A stretch of 64,000 nt of DNA from Nocardioides marmoriginsengisoli (GCF_003725695.1 NZ_RJSE01000007.1:758963-822962); one strand, 5' to 3'; shown: positions 35,227 through 45,842, numbered from the stretch's first letter. The notes: generated by a model from the sequence alone, not told the origin. A program made the numbers and translations.

Positions 35227-35565
35227 GTGAGCGAGTCAGTCGAACGAGCCTGGTCGTCGGAACGCGAGGATGACCTGGAGGCACTCGAGGTCCTGGTCCG
35301 GGGAGTCCTCGGCGACATCGATCGCTACGAGGCGCAGCTGCCGCACCTGGTGGTGTGCGTCGACCTGTCGCTGGGGGATGCCACCTTCTCCGGGCCGTTC
35401 GCGTCCTACGCCCAGGCCCAGCAGGTGGCCGACCACGAACGGCGCTCGGTCGGGCCGTCGAGCCAGATGATCTTCCGGGTCACCCCGCTGTACCCGCCGC
35501 TCCGGCTGGCGCCGGCGATCGACGGGGCGGTCGGCGACGCCGCGGTCGGTGCCGGCGAACGGTGA
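35227..35565 (+). CDS. Small acidic hypothetical protein
   Basis: A 112-residue protein not recognised. It has an acidic helical N-terminus, a central strand-rich segment (HLVVCVDLSLGDATFSGPF) and a conserved-looking 'YAQAQQVADHE' helix. GTG 35227 has an excellent AGGAGGAG site 5 nt upstream, so it is a real gene. It is divergent from the ECF sigma gene across a 251-bp gap and could belong to that regulon. Confidence 0.65.
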   Translation: MSESVERAWSSEREDDLEALEVLVRGVLGDIDRYEAQLPHLVVCVDLSLGDATFSGPFASYAQAQQVADHERRSVGPSSQMIFRVTPLYPPLRLAPAIDGAVGDAAVGAGER

Positions 35566-35575
35566 TCGGGGAGCG

Positions 35576-36049
35576 TCAGGGACGCAGGCCGACGCCGGGG
35601 CCGTGGAACTGCTCCAGGTCGGCGCGGACGGCGTCGTCCATCTCCCACGACGTCGCCGTCTCCGAGTTCCAGAAGACGAACGACGACTCGGCGACGAGGG
35701 CGGGCGGGTGCTCGGCGGAGGTCCGCATCTGGGTCGCGACGGTGAACGAGGACCGGCCGAGACGGCTCACCCAGATCCGGACCAGGAACGGCGTGTAAGG
35801 GATGAATCGCATCTCCGCGTGGTAGTCGACGCGCTGCGACCCCATCAGCTCGACGATGCCGGCCGGCCGGTTCCGGAGCAGGCCCGGCCGGCTCTCCGGC
35901 GAGCGGTCGTCGAAGACCGGGGCGAACATGAAGAACTGGATCCGGGCCTCGTCGATCACCCGGACCGCCTCGACGTTGTCGACGTGCCCGCCGACGTTGA
36001 TGTCGCGGAAGCGGGTCTGGATCTCGGTGTCGAACCGGCGGCCGGTCAT
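35576..36049 (-). CDS. Hotdog-fold thioesterase (4HBT-like)
   Basis: A 157-residue hotdog protein with the typical 'TRFRDINVGGHVDNVEAVRVIDEARIQFF' opening of 4-hydroxybenzoyl-CoA thioesterase-like enzymes. It should hydrolyse an acyl-CoA. It follows the ketosteroid isomerase-like gene by one base and so lies under the same KstR-type box, which suggests steroid or lipid acyl-CoA substrates (inference). Confidence 0.8.
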   Translation of the reverse strand: MTGRRFDTEIQTRFRDINVGGHVDNVEAVRVIDEARIQFFMFAPVFDDRSPESRPGLLRNRPAGIVELMGSQRVDYHAEMRFIPYTPFLVRIWVSRLGRSSFTVATQMRTSAEHPPALVAESSFVFWNSETATSWEMDDAVRADLEQFHGPGVGLRP

Positions 36050-36050
36050 C

Positions 36051-36425
36051 TCAGCCGAAGGTCATGTCGCCGTCGTTCCACCAGGCGCGCATCGAGCGGA
36101 TCAGCCCGTCCTCGTCGAAGGCCATCATCTCCATCGGGTCGAGGACGGCGACGCCGGCGCCGGTGTCGGTCTCGATGTGGAAGTGGAAGGCCGCCTCGCC
36201 GCCGGAGGCGCGGATGGCGAGCAGCTCGGTGGTGACCTTCATCGGCTCGAGGGTCGCGTAGAAGCCCTGGATCGCCTCGCGGCCGACCAGCGGCTCCGAT
36301 CCGACCGGGTCCTCCAGGACGCCGTCGGGGGCGTAGAGCGCCACGATCTCGGCGGCCGTGCCGGTGGCGACCAGCTCGAGGTAGCGACGGACGTTGGCTT
36401 CGGCCTGCTCGTTCGTGATGGGCAT
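36051..36425 (-). CDS. Ketosteroid isomerase-like (SnoaL-fold) protein
   Basis: A 124-residue protein of the NTF2/SnoaL fold. The 'LYAPDGVLEDPVGSEPLVGREAIQGFY' segment is the hallmark of delta-5-3-ketosteroid isomerases; the acid in LEDPVG matches the general base Asp, and D in MMAFDEDGLI is near the second catalytic acid. Steroid isomerisation is plausible but not certain. ATG 36425 overlaps a palindrome that matches the KstR operator. Confidence 0.78.
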   Translation of the reverse strand: MPITNEQAEANVRRYLELVATGTAAEIVALYAPDGVLEDPVGSEPLVGREAIQGFYATLEPMKVTTELLAIRASGGEAAFHFHIETDTGAGVAVLDPMEMMAFDEDGLIRSMRAWWNDGDMTFG

Positions 36426-36438
36426 AGAACATGTTCTA
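36425..36438. promoter_or_regulatory. KstR-type operator
   Basis: TAGAACATGTTCTA is a perfect 14-bp palindrome and an exact match to the pattern TnnAACnnGTTnnA described for KstR, the TetR repressor of cholesterol catabolism in mycobacteria and relatives. It covers the start codon and presumed -10 region of the isomerase/thioesterase pair. Confidence 0.7.
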
Positions 36439-36463
36439 CCACTGCCCGGGCCCTGGCTGTTGA

Positions 36464-36482
36464 TTAGGTAAGGCTACCCTTT
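36464..36482 (+). promoter_or_regulatory. DtxR/IdeR iron box with leaderless promoter of the SIP gene
   Basis: TTAGGTAAGGCTACCCTTT matches 15 of 19 bases of the DtxR/IdeR consensus. Its right half includes TACCCT (36475-36480), a -10 element 7 nt before ATG 36488. Iron-loaded repressor would block this promoter directly. Confidence 0.75.
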
Positions 36483-36487
36483 GTTAC

Positions 36488-37417
36488 ATGGTCACGACTT
36501 CGTCCTTGCCGTTGCTGTTCGTCGAGCTGGAGACGCTCAGCGTCGAGCGGCTCTCGCCGTCCTTCGTCCGGGTCGTCCTCGGCAGTCCCGAGCTCGCCGA
36601 CTACGGCATCGAGGGTCCGCGCTACGACCAGCGGATCAAGCTGATCTTCCCCGGCGCGCGGCAGACCGCTCCGGCCGCGCTCGACGAGGAGTCGATGCAG
36701 GCCTGGTGGGGCCTTCCGGAGGAGGAGCGCGGGCACATGCGCACCTACACGATCCGCGACGTCCTCGGCAGCGGCCGGGAAACCCGTTTCGTGGTCGACA
36801 TCGTCGTGCACGAGGACGGCCTCGCCGGCCCCGGCGGCAGCTGGGCGCTCCGGGCGGTCCCGGGTGACCGGGTGCAGGTGATGGCGCCCCGCCGCGGCGT
36901 ACCGTTCGGCGGGATTGAGTTCGCGCCGCCGCAGGTCAACCACCTGCTACTGGTCGGCGACGAGACCGCGCTGCCGGCGATCGCGAGCATCCTGGCCGAC
37001 CTCGACGCTACCAGTGTCGGCCGGGTCTTCCTCGAGGTCCCGGACGTCGGCGACATCCTCGACCTGGCGGCGCCTCCCGGGATGGAGCTCTGCTGGCTGC
37101 CGCGCGGGCACACCGACGCCGGCGCCCGGCTGGTCCCGGCGATCCGGGCGCACTTCGGTCTCGGCGCCGGGGAGTGGGCCACCGACGCCGAGATCGACCC
37201 GGACCTCTGGGAGACGCCGACCTGGTCCTCCTCGGGGGCCGATCTCGACCAGGACGCGCGCTCGGACGGGCCGCTCGCCGACCTCTACGCGTGGATCGCC
37301 GGCGAGTCCCGGATGGTCACGACGCTGCGCCGGGCGCTGGTCAAGGAGCTCGGCGTCGAGCGCTCCCAGGTCGCCTTCATGGGCTACTGGCGCAAGGGCG
37401 TCTCGATGAAGTCCTGA
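36488..37417 (+). CDS. Siderophore-interacting protein (FAD-dependent ferric reductase)
   Basis: A 309-residue SIP/ViuB-like flavoprotein that releases iron from ferric siderophores in the cytoplasm. It has an FAD-binding RTYT motif (85-88), the GPGGSWAL strand, a 'LLLVGDETALPAIASIL' NAD(P)H-binding segment, and the 'AWIAGESRMVTTLRRALVKELGV.R..VAFMGYWRKG' end that defines the family. The iron box directly upstream agrees with the role. The transcript is probably leaderless. Confidence 0.92.
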   Translation: MVTTSSLPLLFVELETLSVERLSPSFVRVVLGSPELADYGIEGPRYDQRIKLIFPGARQTAPAALDEESMQAWWGLPEEERGHMRTYTIRDVLGSGRETRFVVDIVVHEDGLAGPGGSWALRAVPGDRVQVMAPRRGVPFGGIEFAPPQVNHLLLVGDETALPAIASILADLDATSVGRVFLEVPDVGDILDLAAPPGMELCWLPRGHTDAGARLVPAIRAHFGLGAGEWATDAEIDPDLWETPTWSSSGADLDQDARSDGPLADLYAWIAGESRMVTTLRRALVKELGVERSQVAFMGYWRKGVSMKS

Positions 37418-37522
37418 CCGCTCCCGGGGAACTCTCCTCGGCCCGGGCCCGTTGTCGGTGCGGCTGACTAAGGTCGGCCGGGCCGGCGAATGGCTGTCGC
37501 CGGCAACGACGGAGATGAGGGT

Positions 37523-38518
37523 GTGGACGAGTTGACAGAGATGATCAGCGCGACCGGATTGGTCAAGCGCTACAAGAACGTCGAGGCCCTCCGCGGCCTC
37601 GACCTGAGTGTTCCCGAGGGCAAGGTGCTGGCCCTGCTCGGCCCCAACGGTGCCGGCAAGACGACGGCGGTGCGCATCCTTGCCACCCTGATCAAGCCCG
37701 ACGAGGGCACCGCGGTCGTCGCCGGCCGCGACGTCCTCAACGACGCCGAGGGCGTCCGTCGCAGCATCGGCCTCTCCGGCCAGTACGCCGCGGTCGACGA
37801 GCACCTGACCGGGTTCGAGAACCTGGAGATGGTCGGCCGGCTCTACGGGCTCGGCGGGGTGGCGTCGAAGGCGCGCGCCCGGGAGCTGCTCGAGCGCTTC
37901 GACCTGAGCGACGCCGGCGACCGTCCGTCCAAGACCTACTCCGGCGGCATGCGCCGCCGGCTCGACCTGGCCGGTGCGCTGGTCGCCGCGCCGCCGGTGC
38001 TGATCCTCGACGAGCCGACCACCGGGCTCGACCCGCGCAGCCGGCAGCAGATGTGGGAGGTCATCCGCGAGCTGGTGGGTGCGGGCTCGACGCTGCTGCT
38101 GACCACCCAGTACCTCGAGGAGGCGGACAAGCTCGCCGACGACATCGTGGTGATCGACCACGGCCGGCAGATCGCCCGCGGCACCGCCGACGAGCTCAAG
38201 TCGCAGACCGGCGGCGAGCGGATCGAGGTCGTCCTGGTCGACGACGGCGATCGCGACGCCGCGGTGGCGGTGCTGGGTCAGGTCGCCACCGGCGAGGTCC
38301 AGTCCGGGGACAGCGAGCGTGCGCTGACCGCCGCGGTCACCGGGGGAGCCGACTCGCTGAGCCAGGTGCTCGCCGGATTCGCCGCCGGCGGCATCGCGGT
38401 GCTCGACATCGGCCTGCGTCGCCCGACGCTGGACGACGTCTTCCTGTCCCTGACCGGACACGCCACCGAGTCCGATACCGACTCCGATGCCGGCTCCGCC
38501 GGAGGGGAGGGCGCATGA
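37523..38518 (+). CDS. Daunorubicin-resistance-type ABC transporter ATPase (DrrA family)
   Basis: A 331-residue ATPase with Walker A GPNGAGKTT (40-48), signature YSGGMRRRLDLAGAL, Walker B LILDEPTTGLD and TTQYLEEAD, plus the C-terminal DrrA domain ending in RRPTLDDVFLSLTG. It exports an unknown hydrophobic compound together with the next gene. GTG 37523 with GGAG 8 nt upstream is chosen over a longer frame. The C-terminal tail is Asp/Ser-rich. Confidence 0.9.
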   Translation: MDELTEMISATGLVKRYKNVEALRGLDLSVPEGKVLALLGPNGAGKTTAVRILATLIKPDEGTAVVAGRDVLNDAEGVRRSIGLSGQYAAVDEHLTGFENLEMVGRLYGLGGVASKARARELLERFDLSDAGDRPSKTYSGGMRRRLDLAGALVAAPPVLILDEPTTGLDPRSRQQMWEVIRELVGAGSTLLLTTQYLEEADKLADDIVVIDHGRQIARGTADELKSQTGGERIEVVLVDDGDRDAAVAVLGQVATGEVQSGDSERALTAAVTGGADSLSQVLAGFAAGGIAVLDIGLRRPTLDDVFLSLTGHATESDTDSDAGSAGGEGA

Positions 38519-39321
38519 ACGCCGTGTCCCGCGCGCTGACCGATGGCTGGGTCATCACCAAGCGCAACCTGATCAAGATCAAGCGCGTGCCCGAGGTGCT
38601 GATCTTCGTGCTGATCTCGCCGATCATGTTCGTGCTGCTGTTCGCCTTCGTGTTCGGCGGCGCGATCAACCCGGGTGACGGGGTCTCCTACAAGGAGTTC
38701 CTGATCGGTGGCATCTTCGCCCAGACGGTCGTCTTCGGGGCGACCTTCACCGGTGCGGGTCTGGCCGAGGACATGCAGAAGGGGATCATCGACCGGTTCC
38801 GGTCGCTGCCGATGTCCCCGGCTGCCGTCCTGGTCGGGAGGACCACCTCGGACGTCGTCTACAACGTGCTGTCGCTGATCATCATGGCGCTGACCGGACT
38901 GCTGGTCGGCTGGCGGATCCGGGACGGGGCGCTGGACGCCCTGGCCGGGTTCGGGCTGCTGCTGCTCTTCGCCTACGCGATCAGCTGGGTGATGGCGTGG
39001 GTGGGCCTGCTGGTCCCGAGCGTCGAGGTGATCAACAACGCCTCGTTCATCGTGATCATGCCGCTGACCTTCGTCTCCAACGCCTTCGTGCCGATCCAGT
39101 CCTTCGACGGGGTGCTGCGCACGATCGTCGAGTGGAACCCGGTGTCGGCGCTGACCCAGGCGGCCCGGGACCTCTTCGGCAACCTGCCGCCGGGCGAGAC
39201 CGTCTCCGACGCGTGGTCGTTGCAGCACCCGGCGCTCTACACGCTGCTCTGGGTGGTCGGCATCCTGCTGGTGTTCGTGCCGCTCTCGGTGCGGCAGTAC
39301 CGGCTCGCGTCGAGCAAGTGA
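38515..39321 (+). CDS. ABC-2 type transporter permease (DrrB family)
   Basis: A 268-residue membrane protein with six hydrophobic segments and the DrrB-type 'GLAEDMQKGIIDRFRSLPMSPAAVLVGRT' cytoplasmic loop. ATG 38515 overlaps the ATPase stop (ATGA), so the pair is coupled. No biosynthetic cluster is next to it, so the substrate is open. Confidence 0.9.
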   Translation: MNAVSRALTDGWVITKRNLIKIKRVPEVLIFVLISPIMFVLLFAFVFGGAINPGDGVSYKEFLIGGIFAQTVVFGATFTGAGLAEDMQKGIIDRFRSLPMSPAAVLVGRTTSDVVYNVLSLIIMALTGLLVGWRIRDGALDALAGFGLLLLFAYAISWVMAWVGLLVPSVEVINNASFIVIMPLTFVSNAFVPIQSFDGVLRTIVEWNPVSALTQAARDLFGNLPPGETVSDAWSLQHPALYTLLWVVGILLVFVPLSVRQYRLASSK

Positions 39322-39330
39322 TCGAGTAGC

Positions 39331-40359
39331 TCAACCGAGCCGGACGACGGTCCGGCCGACCGCGCGGCGCTGGAGGTGATCCTCCAGCGCCGCGCCGGCT
39401 TCGTCGAGGGAGACCACCCGGCCGACGTGCGGGCGCAGTTCGGTCGTGACCAGGTCGGTCAGGGCCGCGTGCACCCGGTCGCCCTCCTCGCGGAGGAACG
39501 GGTTGAAGCCGAACCGGCGCATCCCGGGGTCGACGGCGTCGACCCAGGCGCAGACGACGCCGACGACCGAGAAGTTGCCGATGCTGATCATCCGCAGCGG
39601 GCGTCCGCTCATCCCGTTCTCCGGGTCGTCGGTGAAGCCGACCGGCAGGTAGCGGCCGCCGCGCGCCACGCAGGTCCAGGACTTGCCGACGAACTCGCCG
39701 CCGGCGAGGTCCAGGATCACGTCGGCACCCGCGTCGCCGGTCGCGGAGAGGACGGCCTCGACCCAGTCCTCGGCGGTGTGGTCGATGACCAGGTCCGCTC
39801 CCAGGGAGCGGCACAGCGCGGCCTTCTCCGGTGAGCTCACGGTGGCCAGCACCCGGGCGCCGGCGGCGACACCGAGCTTGATCGCGGCGGTGCCGAGACC
39901 GCTGGCCCCGGAGTGCACCAGCAGCGTCTCCCCGGCCCCCAGCCCGGCTCGCACGTGCAGGGCCAGGTAGGTGGTGTGGAACGGCAGCAGGAAGGCGGCC
40001 GCCTCGGTGTCGGTCAGCTCGGCCGGCGCGGCGAACACGCCCGCGGCCGGGGCGACGACGTACTCGGCGAGACCGCCGAGCGCGTCCTTGGCGACCGCCA
40101 GCACGCGCTGGCCGGTCCAGCTCTCGGCTCCTGCGCCGGCCGCTTCGACGACTCCGCAGAGATCCATCCCGAGGGTGAACGGCGGATCCTGGGTGACTGA
40201 GACCAGTCCGCCCTGGCAGCGCAGGATGTCGTTGTAGTTGAGCGCCGCGGCGGAGGTCCTGATCAGCACCTCGCCGGGTCCCGGCGCCGGCCGTTCGATG
40301 TCGTTGACGGCCAGGACGTCGATCGGATCGCCGTGCCGGGTGACCTGCAGCGCGCGCAT
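39331..40359 (-). CDS. MDR-family quinone oxidoreductase/alcohol dehydrogenase
   Basis: A 342-residue zinc-free type medium-chain reductase. Features: 'ALNYNDILRCQG' substrate site, GMDLCGVVEAAG, and the NADPH-binding HSGASGLGTAAIKLG. It lacks the structural zinc cysteines. ATG 40359 follows GAGGAG. It is divergent from a TetR gene, whose operator probably lies in the 54-bp gap, so regulation by that TetR is expected. Confidence 0.87.
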   Translation of the reverse strand: MRALQVTRHGDPIDVLAVNDIERPAPGPGEVLIRTSAAALNYNDILRCQGGLVSVTQDPPFTLGMDLCGVVEAAGAGAESWTGQRVLAVAKDALGGLAEYVVAPAAGVFAAPAELTDTEAAAFLLPFHTTYLALHVRAGLGAGETLLVHSGASGLGTAAIKLGVAAGARVLATVSSPEKAALCRSLGADLVIDHTAEDWVEAVLSATGDAGADVILDLAGGEFVGKSWTCVARGGRYLPVGFTDDPENGMSGRPLRMISIGNFSVVGVVCAWVDAVDPGMRRFGFNPFLREEGDRVHAALTDLVTTELRPHVGRVVSLDEAGAALEDHLQRRAVGRTVVRLG

Positions 40360-40384
40360 TGTGCTCCTCGGGGGCTGGACAAGA

Positions 40385-40405
40385 ATGTGAGACTCAGTAT
40401 CATTC
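40385..40405. promoter_or_regulatory. Candidate TetR operator and -10 in the MDR/TetR gap
   Basis: The gap contains an imperfect inverted repeat with outer arms AATG (40384-40387) and CATT (40401-40404) and inner GAGAC and GTATC halves. TATCAT (40398-40403) is a possible -10 element of the TetR gene, 10 nt before its ATG. Symmetry is only partial. Confidence 0.35.
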
Positions 40406-40413
40406 GAGTCACC

Positions 40414-41079
40414 ATGGTGGTCAAGGGAACGACGTCTCGACAGGCTCGGCGTCCGGGTGCGGAGCCCGGCCTGCGGGAGCGGAAGCGTTCGGCCACCCAG
40501 CAGCGGATCGCCGAGGCCGCCGCCCGGCTGGCCACCGACCAGGGCATCGCCGAGACGACGGTCGACGAGATCGCGACCGCTGCGGGGATCGGCCGCGCCA
40601 CTTTCTTCCGGTACTTCGACTCCAAGGAGCTCGCGATCGCGACCGGGCTCTCCGACGCCGGGGCCTACGTGCTCGCCGGGGTGCTGGCCGACGTACCGGC
40701 TCGGCTGGGGCCGCTGGACGCGGTCCGCGCCGCCTACGCCCGGCTCGGGGAGGACTTCGAGGCGTACCGGCCGATGTTCCTGGAGCAGGCGCAGCTGAGC
40801 CGGTCGTCGCCGGCGATGCTCGCCTGGACGCTCTACCTGTACGTCGACTGGGAGGTCGCGATCGCCGAGGCGGTCGCCTCCCGGTTCACCGACCTGCGCC
40901 CCGGTGACCCGCGCCCGCGGATGCTCGGCGCCCACACCATGACCGCCGCCCGGCTGGCCTGCGACGAGTGGGTCGCCGACGCCGGACGCGGTGATCTCCC
41001 CGCGCTCATCCAGCAGTACCTCGCCGCGTCCCCGACGAGCACCCCGACCAGCCCGACCAGCCCGCAAGGAGAGTCATGA
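40414..41079 (+). CDS. TetR family transcriptional regulator
   Basis: A 221-residue regulator with HTH 'IAETTVDEIATAAGIGRATFFRYFDSKELAI' at about 45-75, and a Thr/Ser/Pro-rich C-terminal tail. Its stop overlaps the sulfotransferase start (ATGA at 41076-41079), so the two are co-expressed. It probably also controls the divergent MDR gene. Confidence 0.9.
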   Translation: MVVKGTTSRQARRPGAEPGLRERKRSATQQRIAEAAARLATDQGIAETTVDEIATAAGIGRATFFRYFDSKELAIATGLSDAGAYVLAGVLADVPARLGPLDAVRAAYARLGEDFEAYRPMFLEQAQLSRSSPAMLAWTLYLYVDWEVAIAEAVASRFTDLRPGDPRPRMLGAHTMTAARLACDEWVADAGRGDLPALIQQYLAASPTSTPTSPTSPQGES

Positions 41080-42272
41080 CCGAGAGCACTCTGCAACGCC
41101 GCGACCGCCTCGTCGACGCCGCCATCGCGGCAGCGGGTTCCGACGACTTCGGCGCCGACTCCTGGCAGGAGGGCCTGGAGATCTATCTCGCCTCCCTCGC
41201 CGAGAGCGCCCGGCTCAACGAGGTCGGCGTCGGTGTCGCCGAGGACGGCATCGTCGGCGACCTGGCCAACCGGCTGCGGATCGAGGAGTGGCGCAAGACC
41301 CATCCGGCTGTCGCGGAGCAGGAGGTCCGGGCGCCGATCATCATCGTCGGGCAGCCGCGCACCGGCACCACCATCCTGCTCGACCTGATGGCCCAGGACC
41401 CGGCCAACCGGGCACCGCTGAGCTGGGAGATCGAGCGGCCGGTCCCGGCGCCGCGGACCGCCAGCTTCGACACCGACCCGCGGATCGCCGAGGCCCAGGC
41501 CGGGTTCGACCTGGTCGACGCGTTCATCCCGGGCTTCGCGTCGTTCCACGAGCTCGGCGCCCAGCTGGCGCAGGAGGACGTCCGGATCTTCACGAGCGAC
41601 TTCCGCTCGATGCAGCACTCGCTGCAGTTCGAGGTGCCGGCGTACAACCGCTGGCTGATGCACGAGGCGGACATGGCGCCGGCGTACCGGTGGCACCGGC
41701 GCTTCCTGCAGCACCTGCAGTCCGAGCACCACTCCGAGCGCTGGCTGCTGAAGTCGCCGGCGCACCTGTGGAGCCTGCCCGCGCTGATGGCGGAGTACCC
41801 GGACGCGATCGTGATCCAGAACCACCGCGACCCGCTCAAGGTGATCGCCTCGATCAGCGCCCTCGGCGCCAGCCTGCGCGAGATGACCACCGACCACTTC
41901 GAGGTGACCCGGCTGGCGGCGCAGTACGGCGAGGACATCGTCCTCGGCCTGGATCGCGCGCTGGAGGCTCGGCGCGACGGGGTGTTCGCCGACGCGGACG
42001 GTGCGGGCGGCCGGGTGATCGACATCCGCTACCAGGACATCCGGCACGACCTGATCGGCGGGGTCGCGCGGATCTACGACGAGATCGGCCTGGAGCTCAC
42101 CGCGGAGGCGGAGGCTCGGATGCGGACCTTCCTGGCGGCGCATCCGGGCGACCAGGGCGGCAGCCTGAAGCGGTACTCGTTCGCGGAGACCGGGCTCGAC
42201 GAGGGCGAGTACCGGGAGCGGGCACGGGCGTACCAGGAGTACTTCGACGTGGAGTCCGAAGAACTGGGCTAG
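41076..42272 (+). CDS. Sulfotransferase family protein
   Basis: A 398-residue protein with a P-loop-like PAPS-binding motif GQPRTGTT (92-99) and a second phosphosulfate segment 'VIQNHRDPLKVIASI' (3'-phosphate binding). It is of the actinobacterial Sulfotransfer_3 type, used to sulfate lipids or small molecules, although many of these paralogues have no known substrate. It is coupled to the TetR gene. Confidence 0.85.
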   Translation: MTESTLQRRDRLVDAAIAAAGSDDFGADSWQEGLEIYLASLAESARLNEVGVGVAEDGIVGDLANRLRIEEWRKTHPAVAEQEVRAPIIIVGQPRTGTTILLDLMAQDPANRAPLSWEIERPVPAPRTASFDTDPRIAEAQAGFDLVDAFIPGFASFHELGAQLAQEDVRIFTSDFRSMQHSLQFEVPAYNRWLMHEADMAPAYRWHRRFLQHLQSEHHSERWLLKSPAHLWSLPALMAEYPDAIVIQNHRDPLKVIASISALGASLREMTTDHFEVTRLAAQYGEDIVLGLDRALEARRDGVFADADGAGGRVIDIRYQDIRHDLIGGVARIYDEIGLELTAEAEARMRTFLAAHPGDQGGSLKRYSFAETGLDEGEYRERARAYQEYFDVESEELG

Positions 42273-42284
42273 TGGCTGAGACCC

Positions 42285-42548
42285 CTAGTGCGGCAGGTGC
42301 GCGAGCCGGAACGAGGCCGTGGAGCGGCGGCGGCGACGCAGCGCACGGGCCCGCTGCAGCCGGCGGACGAGGGTCGGGTCGTGCTCCAGCGCGCCCGGAA
42401 GGTCGATGATCTCGTTGAGCGTGCGGTAGTACTCCGAGGCCGTCATCGCCAGCTGCTGCTCCAGCTCGTGGGCCTTGCCCCCGGAGTAGCGCCACCACTG
42501 GCGCTCGAAGTCCAGGATCGCCTGCTGCTGCTGTGTCAGTTCGGCCAC
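42285..42548 (-). CDS. DUF3263 domain protein
   Basis: A small protein of 87 residues from GTG 42548. The core 'ILDFERQWWRYSGGKAHELEQQLAMTASEYYRTLNEIID' with a following basic 'RRLQRARALRRRRR' matches the actinobacterial DUF3263 family, which resembles a DNA-binding helix bundle but has no proven function. A longer frame to ATG 42668 exists with AGGAAG at no spacing; family length favours the shorter form. Confidence 0.75.
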   Translation of the reverse strand: MAELTQQQQAILDFERQWWRYSGGKAHELEQQLAMTASEYYRTLNEIIDLPGALEHDPTLVRRLQRARALRRRRRSTASFRLAHLPH

Positions 42549-42772
42549 GGGGAAGAGACTGCCATGCCGACCTGAGCGGTCGGGTTTCGGGTCCTTGAAC
42601 TCTGCGTTACGAGGTTCTCTCACCCGGGCGGTGTCAGCGAGATCACACGCTTTCCGGCACAACTTCATCTTCCTGAAACATTGCGGAGACAGGCGGCGTC
42701 GTCGCGACTCCTACGGTGACGACCGCGCCTGAGTTCGGCGCAGCACCGACCTACTTCACCTAGGGGTTCACC

Positions 42773-44947
<2,175 letters not shown>

Positions 44948-44975
44948 GGCTTCTAGGCGGGCGGGGTCCCGGGCG

Positions 44976-44981
44976 TAGCGT
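44976..44981 (+). promoter_or_regulatory. -10 box of LLM oxidoreductase gene, leaderless
   Basis: TAGCGT lies 6 nt before ATG 44988. No ribosome site of normal strength is present, so a leaderless transcript is likely. Confidence 0.45.
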
Positions 44982-44987
44982 GCAGGT

Positions 44988-45842
44988 ATGCGCCTGGGAC
45001 TCCACCTCGTCAACTTCGACTTCGAGGGCCCGGTCGGCCCGGCCCTGGCCGAGATCGGTGCCGCGGTCGAGGAGGCCGGGTTCGACAACCTGTCGGTGAT
45101 GGACCACTACCTCCAGCTGGAGTTCATGGGTCCGCCGAGCAGCTCCATGCTGGAGGGGTACACGACGCTCGGTTTCCTGGCGGCGCACACCTCGACCGTC
45201 GACCTGCAGCTGCTGGTCACCGGAGTGACCTACCGGCACCCGGGCGTGCTGGGCAAGATCGTCGCCACCCTGGACGCGCTCTCCGGCGGGCGTGCGGTGC
45301 TCGGTCTCGGCGCGGCCTGGTACGAACGCGAGCACCGTGCCCTGGGCATCCCGTACCCGCCCTTGAGCGAGCGGTTCGAGCGGCTGGAGGAGACTGTCCA
45401 GGTCGTCCGGCAGCTCTGGTCCGACGACGACGGGCCGTACGACGGCCGGCACTACCAGCTCGCCGAGACGATCTGCTCGCCGAAGCCGGTGCGCCCGGTG
45501 CCGATCATGATCGGCGGGTCCGGCGAGCAGAAGACGCTGCGGCTCGTCGCCCGGTACGCCGACGCCTGCAACCTCTTCGCCAGCGCCGAGTCGGGCCCGG
45601 AGGCGATCGCGGCCAAGCTGGAGGTGCTCCGCCGCCACTGCGCCGACCTCGGCCGCGACTACGACGCGGTCGCGAAGACGATCCTGTGGACCGGCGACTG
45701 CGAACCGGCGGGTTTCGTCGAGGCGATGAAGCCTTACGCCGACCTCGGGGTCAGCGAGGTGCACGTGATGCACCTCGGCGCCGAGCCGCTCGCCCTGGTT
45801 CGCGCCCTTGCCCCGCAGGTGGGCGAGCTCCGCTCCCTATAG
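44988..45842 (+). CDS. LLM-class F420-dependent oxidoreductase
   Basis: A 284-residue luciferase-like barrel protein of the actinobacterial F420 type. Typical segments are 'MRLGLHLVNFDFEG', 'DNLSVMDHYLQLEFMG', 'GVTYRHPGVLGKIVATLDALSGGRAVLGLGAAWYEREHRALG' and 'RPVPIMIGGSGEQKTLRLVARYAD'. It transfers hydride between F420 and an unknown substrate. Its end overlaps the convergent acyl-CoA synthetase by six bases. Confidence 0.88.
   Translation: MRLGLHLVNFDFEGPVGPALAEIGAAVEEAGFDNLSVMDHYLQLEFMGPPSSSMLEGYTTLGFLAAHTSTVDLQLLVTGVTYRHPGVLGKIVATLDALSGGRAVLGLGAAWYEREHRALGIPYPPLSERFERLEETVQVVRQLWSDDDGPYDGRHYQLAETICSPKPVRPVPIMIGGSGEQKTLRLVARYADACNLFASAESGPEAIAAKLEVLRRHCADLGRDYDAVAKTILWTGDCEPAGFVEAMKPYADLGVSEVHVMHLGAEPLALVRALAPQVGELRSL

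Noticed and set aside
42664-42690. GlnR-like box before the type III glutamine synthetase
   Set aside because: A GAAAC followed six bases later by GAGAC is suggestive, but the upstream GTnAC half is poor (TTCAT). Evidence is too weak to annotate.
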